DNA of 64,000 bases. It comes from CALESS01 sp041741455. GTDB lineage: Bacteria > Chloroflexota > Anaerolineae > Anaerolineales > Anaerolineaceae. The translations under genes and the position numbers were made by a program. The DNA lies in NCBI GenBank assembly GCA_041741455.1, contig JBGSJZ010000025.1:9954-73953 (forward strand), written 5' to 3'. Below the pieces are notes generated by a model. That model had not been told where the DNA came from. It made no database searches and saw only the letters and a program-made list of their open reading frames with translations. Below, in pieces: positions 16,053-23,767 of the stretch (position 1 is the first letter of the stretch; every line of letters begins with the position of its first letter).

Positions 16053-17144
16053 ATGAGATCACCCCGCACCCACCTCGATACCCTGCATGGCCGGCTGGAA
16101 TTTCCAGTCTATCTACCGGATGCCACCTACGGCGTAGTCCGCGCAGCGGATGCCGACGACCTGCGCAATTGTGCGGTGCGGGCGCTGGTAATGAACACCT
16201 TTCACCTGATGCAGAAACCCGGCTCCACCACCATCAGCGCCCTGGGCGGTCTGCACAAGATGACAGATTGGCAAGCTCCGATCGTGACTGATTCGGGTGG
16301 CTTCCAGGCCTATTCGCTAATCCGCCAGAATTCCAAGTTCGGTACTTTAACCGAAAAGGGCTTGAGTTTTCAGCCGGAAGGCGCTGAGCGCAAATTCCTG
16401 CTGACGCCTGAGAAAAGCATCCAGTTGCAATTCAGCTACGGTGCGGATATCCTGGTCTGCCTGGATGACTGTACCCACGTGGATGCCTCACTTCAGGATC
16501 AACAACTTTCCGTGCGGCGAACCGTGGACTGGGCGCGTCGTTCCAAGCAGGAGTTTGAACGCCTGCTGAAGCAGAAGAAACTGACCGAGGAAGCCCGGCC
16601 GCGCCTATTTGGCGTGGTGCAGGGTGGCGGCTACCCGGACCTGCGCAAGGAATGCGCCGAAAAGCTGCTGGAGATCGGTTTTGACGGTTACGGCTTCGGC
16701 GGCTGGCCGCTGGATGCGGACAACCACCTACTGACGGATATTCTTGGCCTGACGCGCGAACTGATCCCAGAGGAATACCCGATGCACGCACTGGGCGTGG
16801 GTCACCCGGAGAACGTGGCGGCCTGTTTCCGGCTGGGCTACGACATGTACGACAGCGCTATGCCGACCCGGGATGCCCGGCATGGTCGCCTGTACGCTGT
16901 ACCCAAAGCAGATACCCCACTGACTGGCAAATGGCTCAAGTTTATTTATATTGAGGATGAGCGCCATATCAAGGCGGATCTGCCGGTCTCACCCGGCTGC
17001 GACTGCCCGGCTTGTGCCCATTATTCACTGGGTTACCTGCATCACCTGTTCAAGCTGAACGAGACGCTTTATACCCGGCTGGCAACCCTGCACAACCTGC
17101 GCTTCATGACCCGCCTGACCGAACGTTTGAAGGACGAAGGCTAG
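16053..17144 (+). CDS. tRNA-guanine transglycosylase (TGT) family protein, divergent
   Basis: 363 aa, the size of a single catalytic TGT barrel. Family hallmarks: Asp80 in TDSGGFQ, DDC near 140, VVQGGGYPDLR at 188-198, the nucleophilic Asp267 in YDMYDSAMPTRDARHG, and a complete zinc site with Cys316, Cys318, Cys321 and His347. TGTs exchange guanine in RNA (or, for some paralogues, DNA) for a 7-deazaguanine. The base-pocket loop that usually reads GGLSVGE is GGWPLDA here (216-222), so the substrate may not be standard preQ1. It opens a four-gene operon with three RNA methyltransferase genes. It could be the genome's only Tgt or a paralogue; the window cannot tell. Confidence 0.88.
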   Translation: MRSPRTHLDTLHGRLEFPVYLPDATYGVVRAADADDLRNCAVRALVMNTFHLMQKPGSTTISALGGLHKMTDWQAPIVTDSGGFQAYSLIRQNSKFGTLTEKGLSFQPEGAERKFLLTPEKSIQLQFSYGADILVCLDDCTHVDASLQDQQLSVRRTVDWARRSKQEFERLLKQKKLTEEARPRLFGVVQGGGYPDLRKECAEKLLEIGFDGYGFGGWPLDADNHLLTDILGLTRELIPEEYPMHALGVGHPENVAACFRLGYDMYDSAMPTRDARHGRLYAVPKADTPLTGKWLKFIYIEDERHIKADLPVSPGCDCPACAHYSLGYLHHLFKLNETLYTRLATLHNLRFMTRLTERLKDEG

Positions 17145-17151
17145 CCCTCCC

Positions 17152-17949
17152 ATGCATCTCGAGGATTTGATCGCCCAGGTCACTGCCAACCCGGCTTATG
17201 CCGGGATTGCCCCCACGCTGGTGTTGCGGTTAGCCGAGCGCGAACTGGCCAAAGGCCGCTCCGGCAAGGAAACGATCAAGGCCGTGCGCTCCAAGCTGCA
17301 CCAGGTAGCCGGGGCTTACCAGGAAAAAGGCATGGATTTCCCCGGCTGGCGCAGGCAACTGGTGGATTTACCCCACGAACCATCAAATACGGCTATGCGC
17401 AGTTTTTGCGAACAAGTCATGAAAACCCACGCCTCCACCCGCGAGCGACTGCCGATCCTGATGGAATTCTATTCCCAGGTTTTCGCCAGCCTACCCCCGA
17501 TCCACTCGGTGCTCGACCTGGCCTGCGGACTCAATCCGCTCGCCATCCCCTGGATGCCGCTGGCCCCCGGTGCCGCATATTTCGCCGGGGATATCTATAT
17601 CGACCTGATGACCTTCCTGGATGAATTTTTAGACCAAATTTCCATGCCCGGCAATGCCTTTTTGTGCGACCTGACCGAAGAGATTCCATCCCATTCCGTC
17701 CAGCTTGCTCTGGTCCTGAAAACCCTGCCGGTGCTGGAGCAGCTCGAGAAAGACCTACCCACCCGTTTGCTGGGAGGACTGAACGCCGAATATATCTTGG
17801 TGAGTTATCCCGGTCACTCCCTGGGCGGGCGCTCCAAGGGCATGGTCACCAATTACGCCGCCCGCTTTGAAGCGCTGAGCGCAGGCAAGCCCTGGCAGAT
17901 CCAGCGCTTCGATTTTCCCGGCGAATTGGCTTACCTGATCCGCAAATGA
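17152..17949 (+). CDS. 16S rRNA (guanine(1405)-N7)-methyltransferase family protein (Rmt/Kgm type), first copy
   Basis: 265 aa, close to RmtB and ArmA in length. The recognisable run of motifs is complete: HASTRERL at 93-100, the SAM-binding LDLACGLNPLA at 121-131, LVLKTLPVLE at 187-196 and SLGGRSKGMVTNY at 223-235. These match, in order and spacing, the motifs of RmtB-type enzymes as I remember them. Known members methylate N7 of G1405 in helix 44 of 16S rRNA and give high-level resistance to 4,6-disubstituted 2-deoxystreptamine aminoglycosides. Here it lies 7 bases after the TGT-family gene and overlaps the second copy by four bases, in a chromosomal RNA-modification operon without mobile elements, so a housekeeping or intrinsic-resistance role is likely. 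Confidence 0.88.
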   Translation: MHLEDLIAQVTANPAYAGIAPTLVLRLAERELAKGRSGKETIKAVRSKLHQVAGAYQEKGMDFPGWRRQLVDLPHEPSNTAMRSFCEQVMKTHASTRERLPILMEFYSQVFASLPPIHSVLDLACGLNPLAIPWMPLAPGAAYFAGDIYIDLMTFLDEFLDQISMPGNAFLCDLTEEIPSHSVQLALVLKTLPVLEQLEKDLPTRLLGGLNAEYILVSYPGHSLGGRSKGMVTNYAARFEALSAGKPWQIQRFDFPGELAYLIRK

Positions 17950-18758
17950 CCGATTTAACTTCCGCCTTCATTGCCGAAGTGCGCAAGAGCCGCAAGTACC
18001 GCGAGCTGGACCTGCCGGACGAAACCCTGCGCGACTTGATCGAGCAGGAGAGCGGCCGGCATAAATCCGAGCGAGAAACGCTTCAAGCCGCCCGCGAGCG
18101 GCTGCATAACCTGGTAGCCCCCTACCTGGGCAACCCGGATTACCCGGAAGCGAAAGTGCAACTGGACGCGGCTTATTCCAGCGGAAATCCGGAAGCCATC
18201 CAAATAATCTGCGCAGAACTGTTAAAAACCCACGCCTCCACCCGTGAGCGGTTGGCCTACCAGTTGGAATTTTACGCAGCCATCTTCGCGGTCACCGGAG
18301 TGCCCAGCACCCTGCTCGACCTGGCCTGCGGACTAAATCCGCTGGCCTTCGGGTGGATGGGGCTGCCGTTGACGACTCAATACCACGCCTACGACCTGCA
18401 CCAACCGCGGATCGAACTGATCAATCATTATTTCAAATTGCAGGGGCTGGGAGAGTTGGCTGAACACGGGGATATCCTGGTGAACACGCCACAGATCCAG
18501 GCAGAAGTGGCTTTTTTCTTCAAGGAAGCCCACCGCTTCGAGCAGCGGCGGCGCGGCTGCAACCGGGATTTCTGGCTGGCTTTGAACGTCAACTGGTTGG
18601 TGGTGACGCTGCCTGCCAACAGCCTGACCGGGCGGCATGACCTGGCCGTGAGTCACCGCAAACTGGTCTATGAGACACTGGCCGGACTGGATTGGCCGGT
18701 CAACGAGCAATTGGTCGGCAACGAGTTAATCTTTTGCATTCACAAAGGGACCGGATGA
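17946..18758 (+). CDS. 16S rRNA (guanine(1405)-N7)-methyltransferase family protein, second, more divergent copy
   Basis: 270 aa; its ATG overlaps the previous stop (ATGA). It shares the N-terminal helical domain (RHKSERETLQAARERLHNL), HASTRERL at 96-103 and LDLACGLNPLAFG at 124-136 with its neighbour, so the two are tandem paralogues. The second half diverges: the phenylalanine-lysine motif is FFFKEAHRFEQRRRG, and the conserved SLGGRxKGMxxNY is SLTGRHDLAVSHRK. The SAM pocket looks intact but target-recognition residues differ. It may methylate another nucleotide, act as a partner of copy one, or be losing function. It overlaps the RsmF-like gene by four bases. Confidence 0.82.
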   Translation: MTDLTSAFIAEVRKSRKYRELDLPDETLRDLIEQESGRHKSERETLQAARERLHNLVAPYLGNPDYPEAKVQLDAAYSSGNPEAIQIICAELLKTHASTRERLAYQLEFYAAIFAVTGVPSTLLDLACGLNPLAFGWMGLPLTTQYHAYDLHQPRIELINHYFKLQGLGELAEHGDILVNTPQIQAEVAFFFKEAHRFEQRRRGCNRDFWLALNVNWLVVTLPANSLTGRHDLAVSHRKLVYETLAGLDWPVNEQLVGNELIFCIHKGTG

Positions 18759-20230
18759 AGCGCAAAAAGACCCCCCAGGCCCCGGCTGGTACCGCCAATC
18801 CGCTGGAGGAGAGCCTGGGGCGGTTTTTGCCGCTGCTGGCGGACGCCGACCAGGCCGCCCTGCTGGCTGACTTGCTACTCCCGCTGAGGCAATCCCTGCG
18901 GGTGAACCCACATAAGACCCGTCCCGACGCCATCCACGAGTGGGCAGCGCGTTACGGCTGGACGGTCGAGAACATCCCCTACTGCCCGGACGGCTGGCGG
19001 GTGGAACCCTCGCCCGATGGAGTGTTGCCCAGCGGGACCATTGAACATCGCCTGGGGCAGTTTTACATCCAGGAAGCGGCCTCGATGCTGCCGGTGGAAC
19101 TGTTCGATGGTCTGGAAACAGTCGAGCAGCCGTTAATCCTTGACCTGGCGGCCTCGCCGGGCGGCAAGACCACCCACCTGGCAGCCCGTTCCATGGAGCG
19201 CGGCCTGGTGCTCGCCAATGATTCTTCAACGGATCGCATCACCGCCCTGCGCCTGGTGCTGCAAACCTGGGGTGCTCCCAACACGGCCGTCAGCAACTTC
19301 CCCGGCGAGCGCTTCGGAGCGTGGTTCCCGGAGACATTTGATTTCGTGCTGCTGGATGCCCCCTGCTCGATGCAGGGGCTGCGCGCCACGGATGCCCATC
19401 CCCTCCGCCCAATCACCCCGCGTGAGCAAAGCAGCCTGGCGCGCCGCCAGACTCAACTATTAGAATCCGGCCTGCGGGCCGCCAAAACTGGCGGACAGGT
19501 GGTGTACTCGACCTGTACCCTTTCGCCCGAGGAGGATGAAGGCGTTTTGGACGCCCTGCTCAAACGCTATCCTGACGCACTCGAAGTCGTGGAACCGCAC
19601 CTGCCCTTCCCGGCCCCAGGGCTGACCGAATTTGACGGCCTTGAATTTAATCCGCAGGTGAAGAAAGCTGCCCGCCTGTGGCCGCACCTGTATCATACAG
19701 CCGGCTTCTTCGCCGCCCTGTTGCGCAAGGTGGGAGAAACACCGGTGGAACGGCTGGACCCGCCTTTCCGGCCATTGGAGAAAGCTAGTTTCTTTCTGCT
19801 GGAGCACAAGGAACTGCAGGCATTGACGGGAATGATCCAGCAGGATTATGATTTGGATTTGCCCGCCCTGCTGGAGCAGCACAGCCTGACACTCTACCGG
19901 CGCAATCGGCTGATCTTTGCCTTCCCAGAATTGTTCCTGAGCCGCTTTGGCGATTTCCCGGTGCAGGCGGCCGGGCTCCTGTTTGCTGAAGAGACACCGG
20001 AGGGCTTGCTGCCCGCGGCTGAGTTCGTCAACCGCTTCTGGCGCGGCTTCCCGACCGGACAGGTCTGCCTGCCGAAAGAGTTGTTTCCTGCCTGGATACG
20101 GGGGGAAGATGTGGCGATTGAAAGCGGGCTGTTGAGCGGAAAAATGGTGGTCGTGCTGGATGAAAGCGGTCACCTGTTAGGGCGTGGAAGAGCAATGCCG
20201 GGGAAGATTAGGAATCTCAGCCGCCGCTAA
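18755..20230 (+). CDS. rsmF: RsmF/NOP2-type RNA m5C methyltransferase
   Basis: 491 aa from the ATG at 18755, which overlaps the preceding stop codon. The Rossmann methyltransferase domain has LDLAASPGGKTTHLA (motif I, 129-143), DAPCS (motif IV, Cys204) and STCTLSPEEDEGVL (motif VI, catalytic Cys254). The C-terminal half (about 310-490) resembles the pre-PUA/PUA region of RsmF, ending in KMVVVLDESGHLLGRGR. RsmF methylates C1407 of 16S rRNA (with C1400/1404 in some bacteria), two bases from G1405, the target of the Rmt family next door. The operon thus seems aimed at the decoding-site part of helix 44, which strengthens both assignments. Confidence 0.9.
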   Translation: MKRKKTPQAPAGTANPLEESLGRFLPLLADADQAALLADLLLPLRQSLRVNPHKTRPDAIHEWAARYGWTVENIPYCPDGWRVEPSPDGVLPSGTIEHRLGQFYIQEAASMLPVELFDGLETVEQPLILDLAASPGGKTTHLAARSMERGLVLANDSSTDRITALRLVLQTWGAPNTAVSNFPGERFGAWFPETFDFVLLDAPCSMQGLRATDAHPLRPITPREQSSLARRQTQLLESGLRAAKTGGQVVYSTCTLSPEEDEGVLDALLKRYPDALEVVEPHLPFPAPGLTEFDGLEFNPQVKKAARLWPHLYHTAGFFAALLRKVGETPVERLDPPFRPLEKASFFLLEHKELQALTGMIQQDYDLDLPALLEQHSLTLYRRNRLIFAFPELFLSRFGDFPVQAAGLLFAEETPEGLLPAAEFVNRFWRGFPTGQVCLPKELFPAWIRGEDVAIESGLLSGKMVVVLDESGHLLGRGRAMPGKIRNLSRR

Positions 20231-20253
20231 TTCAACCATTGCTAGCCAACCGA

Positions 20254-20781
20254 TTACCGGCTGACGTACAGGGTCACCCCCAACTGTTGGCAATAGGTTT
20301 GAATATCGTCAATCGTTTCCGCGGGCGGTTTACTAAATTCTTCCGGTGCGATTAATCCATCCACCCAGAAAACGTTTTCACCCTCCAGCAGTCGGGCCAA
20401 CAAAGCTTTCAAGTCATCCGTGCGGTTGACAGTGATTTTGACCCAGCCATCCGCGCCTTCAATATTTTCGCTGGCCTTGATTTCCTCGACGGTCTTGTTG
20501 CGATTCGTGCCGGTGATGAGGGTGAAGAACCATTCATCCCCCACCTGCCAGGAATAGAGTTCATACCCTTTCATCGAGGAGGGCAGCAGAGCAGGCGTTG
20601 GCAGGGTGACCGGGGTGTTTGTGATGGCTGATGTCGGCAAGGCCTGTGTCTGGGTAAGGGTTGGTGCCAACACAACTGACTTAGTGGGGGTCGGTTTTGG
20701 CGCTCCGACTGTGGGGGTTTGCAGACTGGAAACACAGCCAGCCAGGAGGAAAAGGGTCAATAAGAAAGCCAATCTTTTCAT
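20254..20781 (-). CDS. Secreted lipoprotein of unknown function
   Basis: 175 aa. The N-terminus is a type II signal peptide with lipobox LLAGC (Cys16), followed by a Thr/Pro-rich linker to about residue 65. The remaining 110 residues form a small domain (GYELYSWQVGDEWFFTLITG, then VEEIKASENIEG, ending DIQTYCQQLGVTLYVSR) that I do not recognise beyond its Chloroflexota flavour. It converges with the end of the RsmF-type gene and has no evident operon partner. Cell-surface location is the only safe inference. Confidence 0.75.
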   Translation of the reverse strand: MKRLAFLLTLFLLAGCVSSLQTPTVGAPKPTPTKSVVLAPTLTQTQALPTSAITNTPVTLPTPALLPSSMKGYELYSWQVGDEWFFTLITGTNRNKTVEEIKASENIEGADGWVKITVNRTDDLKALLARLLEGENVFWVDGLIAPEEFSKPPAETIDDIQTYCQQLGVTLYVSR

Positions 20782-20820
20782 ATCATTTATCCTTATTCGT
20801 TTATGCAGGAATAAATCGAC

Positions 20821-20837
20821 CCAGGCGCGGCGCCTGG
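20821..20837 (-). terminator. Short hairpin after the hydroxyacid dehydrogenase gene
   Basis: CCAGGCG and CGCCTGG form a 7-bp stem around a 3-base loop, 37 bases past the dehydrogenase stop codon. No T run follows, so termination strength is doubtful. Confidence 0.4.
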
Positions 20838-20873
20838 ATCAACTATTGAGCGCTGCTTTACTCCTGACGGTTT

Positions 20874-21770
20874 CTACTCTGAAACAGTTCCCAGCTCCAC
20901 CCCGGCCAGTTTCTCGATAATGCCCAACACGGCGCTGTTATCCAGTTCACCCATACCCACTTGCAGCATGGCGTTGAACAACTGCGAATCGACAGCAGCC
21001 GATGGCAGTGGAATGCCATATTCACGGGCAGTTTCGAGGATGATGTTCAAATCTTTGGCCTGCATGTGAGCCTTGAAACCCGGCTGGCGGTTACCGGCAA
21101 ACAGGCGCGGCGGTTTGACATCCAGCGTCCAACACTGGGCAGCGCCGCCTTTAATGGCCTGCACCAATTTAACAGGATCCGCCCCGGCCTTCTGGGCAAA
21201 GACAAGCAGTTCAGCCATGGCCACCATCTGGGCTGCCACCATGATTTGGTTGGCAGCCTTGGCGATCTGCCCGGCGCCTGATTCACCAATGTAAGTGATG
21301 GTTTTGCCCATAGCCTGCAGCACCGGCAGTACTTTTTCGAGGGCAGCAGCCGAACCGCCGACCATGACAGTCAGGGTGGCATTCCGGGCGCCGATATCCC
21401 CACCGCTGACCGGCGCATCCAGAGCGTCCACGCCGGCAGCAGCCAAGGCAGCGGCAATTTTGCGGGCGGTGGCAGGCTTGATGGTCGAGTTATCGATCAT
21501 GATCAGACCGGGGTGGGCGCCTGCGATGATGCCATGTTCGCTGAGGGCAACCAGCTCCACGTCCGAAGAATCCGGCAGGTTGGTGAAAACCACGTCCACC
21601 TGGGCGGCGACCTCCGCCGGAGAGAAGGCGGCGATGGCGCCTTCGGCGACCAGTTCGTCGATGGCTGCCCGGCTGCGGTTGTGCACCACCAGCGGGAAGC
21701 CGGCTTTGTGAATATTGCGGGCGATGCTCTTGCCCATCAGACCCAGACCAATGTAACCAACTTTTAACAT
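20874..21770 (-). CDS. NAD(P)-dependent beta-hydroxyacid dehydrogenase (3-hydroxyisobutyrate dehydrogenase/tartronate semialdehyde reductase family)
   Basis: 298 aa from the ATG at 21770, with a GAGGTAAG ribosome site; 17 upstream in-frame codons are not supported. The nucleotide-binding signature GYIGLGLMGKSIARN is at the N-terminus, the substrate motif DAPVSGGDIGARNATL near residue 120, and the catalytic Lys in GQIAKAANQIMVAAQM near 170. The family reduces or oxidises 3-hydroxy acids such as 3-hydroxyisobutyrate, tartronate semialdehyde, succinic semialdehyde or glyoxylate. The gene stands alone, so the substrate is open. Confidence 0.92.
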   Translation of the reverse strand: MLKVGYIGLGLMGKSIARNIHKAGFPLVVHNRSRAAIDELVAEGAIAAFSPAEVAAQVDVVFTNLPDSSDVELVALSEHGIIAGAHPGLIMIDNSTIKPATARKIAAALAAAGVDALDAPVSGGDIGARNATLTVMVGGSAAALEKVLPVLQAMGKTITYIGESGAGQIAKAANQIMVAAQMVAMAELLVFAQKAGADPVKLVQAIKGGAAQCWTLDVKPPRLFAGNRQPGFKAHMQAKDLNIILETAREYGIPLPSAAVDSQLFNAMLQVGMGELDNSAVLGIIEKLAGVELGTVSE

Positions 21771-21828
21771 TTTTCTTACCTCGATTGTGTAATGATTTGC
21801 CGCGGAGAACCCAGAAAACAAAAGTATA

Positions 21829-21861
21829 AGAATTCAGAAAACTTTAAGTTTTCTGAATTCT
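21829..21861. repeat. 33-bp near-perfect palindrome
   Basis: The 16 bases 21829-21844 are the exact reverse complement of 21846-21861 around a single central T. It lies in the divergent gap between the dehydrogenase gene and the 571-aa gene. It could be an operator for a dimeric regulator or a hairpin in the leader of either gene. A second, shorter inverted repeat (CTCTCCCT/AGGGAGAG) is at 21922-21940. Confidence 0.6.
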
Positions 21862-21995
21862 AGAACCCCCCAATTGTAATGCGTTTTTGGTACCCAATCA
21901 GAAACATACACTCACCGAACCTCTCCCTGAAAGGGAGAGGAAAAATGGGTGGATTAAGTTACAATACAGTCAACTCCATCACGCATGAGGTAACC

Positions 21996-23711
21996 ATGGA
22001 TCGAACCGTCCCCAGCACTGCCAGCGATGAAATCGAACTGTACCTGCGCACCATCTACTCCCTGCTGCGCTCCACCACCGAAGTGCAAATCCGCACCCTG
22101 GAGGAAACGCACGCCGGGATGAATTCCTCGCTGCATCCGGATGCCCGAAAGGAATCGCCCGATACCTCGGCTTTCATATACTCTCTGTTGCGCCTGCCGG
22201 ACGAGATGCTCTCGGTCAACAAGGTAGTGATGGGACAAACCACCTCGACCTTCATTCGCCACGGCTTTGCAGATGTCGAAACCTGGCAGGAAGTGAGTGC
22301 ACGGGCGCGACGCCGGCGTTGCCTGTTCAATGGCAAGGACACCCTGGCCTGCTTCATCGCCAGCCGCTCGGATATTGACGACCTGGTGCCGACCCTGACC
22401 GCCTTCCAGATCGAGTGGAACAAACTTTTCTTCCTGCTACAACGGGTATCGCCAGCCATGTTGGAAAAGGCTGAAACCAACCCGATTTCCTTCCGCCAGC
22501 TGGCGCAGACGCTCGAGATGCCGATCGAGGATTTGGAGCGCCTGCGCACCATATGGGGTTTGCGTTTTGGCGAGAATTTGCAAAAGATCGCCAGTCGCAC
22601 CAGCAACCTGCGTCTGCATCTACTGAGCAGCTCACTCAGCGAGTATTGGCGAGCCACCCGCATGTGGTGGGACAACATCGAGCAATATGTTCCGAATATC
22701 CTGGAGCGGCCAGTCTATTTCGTCTCCAGCAACCCGCACAGCTTGCCCAACCTGCTAACTGGTTATGCCTTGCAGAAGAAAGATGATTTGATCGCCTTTG
22801 TCGAATCCGGCAGCCACCCGGATTTGCTGGATGAATGGCGCCAAATCCAATCCAGCGCAGTGCCCTCCTCGATGGAAAACTTTCTTTATTACGTATTAAA
22901 AAAATACCAATCCTCCCCCGGCGGGTCAGCCCTCATCGGCGAGCAAAAGGTCTTCGAAAAAGAATGCGGGATCCAGCGAATTCCGAGTATCCACTCATTT
23001 GATATCGAAGCCCAGACCATCGAAATCAACCTGTTGCAGCCGGAGTATTTTGATCCGCGCCTGCTGGGTAGTACCCGGCCGGAGGAATGGGGTTTCCTTA
23101 TAGACTCAAACGCCTTGATCCTGAACATCGATTACCCGTTGGGGATGGCGGCTTACAATGTGCTGGCCAAGGTGGCCGAGCATACAGCTTACGTGCTGGG
23201 GGTGTACATCATGGGTAAGGCGGCTGCCCTCAACTGCGTGCGCGGCGATGTACTGATCCCCAACGTAGTGCAGGACGAACACTCGCAGAACACTTACCTG
23301 TACCAAAACGCCTTCAGCGCTGCTGATGTAGCACCTTTCCTGATGTACGGGACCGTGCTGGATAATCAGAAGGCCGTCAGTGTGTATGGCACTTTTCTAC
23401 AAAACGCCCGAGTGATGGACGTTATTTATCAGGAGGGTTACACGGATATCGAGATGGAGGCTGGACCGTACCTTTCGGCAGTGTATGAGATGTTCCGGCC
23501 GCAGCGCCACCCGGTCGATGAAGTGGTCAACCTGTACGGCGTGCCGTTTGACTTGGGCGTGCTGCACTACACCTCGGACACACCTCTCAGCAAGGGCAAG
23601 AACCTGGGTGCCGGAACACTCTCTTACTTCGGGATGGACTCGACCTACGCCACCAGCCTGGCGATTGCCAGAAGGATATTAAAAAAAGAACGGGAACGGC
23701 TAGGGAAATAG
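21996..23711 (+). CDS. Large protein of unknown function with phosphorylase-like C-terminal text
   Basis: 571 aa from the ATG at 21996, chosen for GAGGTAACC directly upstream; a longer reading to 21879 crosses repeats and lacks a ribosome site. No signal peptide or membrane segments. The N-terminal 300 residues are helical. The C-terminal part contains YTDIEMEAGPYLSAVYEM, which resembles the E-x-E/M-E-x-A motif of purine-nucleoside-phosphorylase-like enzymes, and LGAGTLSYFGMDSTY close to the end. From memory this may be the family labelled DUF6909, but I cannot verify that. It stands alone and is followed by a strong terminator. Confidence 0.7.
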   Translation: MDRTVPSTASDEIELYLRTIYSLLRSTTEVQIRTLEETHAGMNSSLHPDARKESPDTSAFIYSLLRLPDEMLSVNKVVMGQTTSTFIRHGFADVETWQEVSARARRRRCLFNGKDTLACFIASRSDIDDLVPTLTAFQIEWNKLFFLLQRVSPAMLEKAETNPISFRQLAQTLEMPIEDLERLRTIWGLRFGENLQKIASRTSNLRLHLLSSSLSEYWRATRMWWDNIEQYVPNILERPVYFVSSNPHSLPNLLTGYALQKKDDLIAFVESGSHPDLLDEWRQIQSSAVPSSMENFLYYVLKKYQSSPGGSALIGEQKVFEKECGIQRIPSIHSFDIEAQTIEINLLQPEYFDPRLLGSTRPEEWGFLIDSNALILNIDYPLGMAAYNVLAKVAEHTAYVLGVYIMGKAAALNCVRGDVLIPNVVQDEHSQNTYLYQNAFSAADVAPFLMYGTVLDNQKAVSVYGTFLQNARVMDVIYQEGYTDIEMEAGPYLSAVYEMFRPQRHPVDEVVNLYGVPFDLGVLHYTSDTPLSKGKNLGAGTLSYFGMDSTYATSLAIARRILKKERERLGK

Positions 23712-23730
23712 AGATTGGCAAGGACCATCA

Positions 23731-23767
23731 AGTGCAAGGCACTCGGAGGTGCCCTGCACTTTTTTTT
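23731..23767 (+). terminator. Intrinsic terminator of the 571-aa gene
   Basis: A 12-bp stem with one mismatch (23731-23742 with 23749-23760) and a 6-base loop is followed by eight T residues on the plus strand. The stem core GTGCAAGGCA recurs in the terminator after pyrH. Confidence 0.9.

Noticed and set aside
17152..18758. An acquired aminoglycoside-resistance island
   Set aside because: No transposase, integron or repeat flanks the genes, and they overlap housekeeping-type RNA-modification genes; base composition looks like the neighbours.
21922..21940. CTCTCCCT/AGGGAGAG inverted repeat as a dispersed element
   Set aside because: Only one copy was seen in the window, so a repeat family cannot be claimed.
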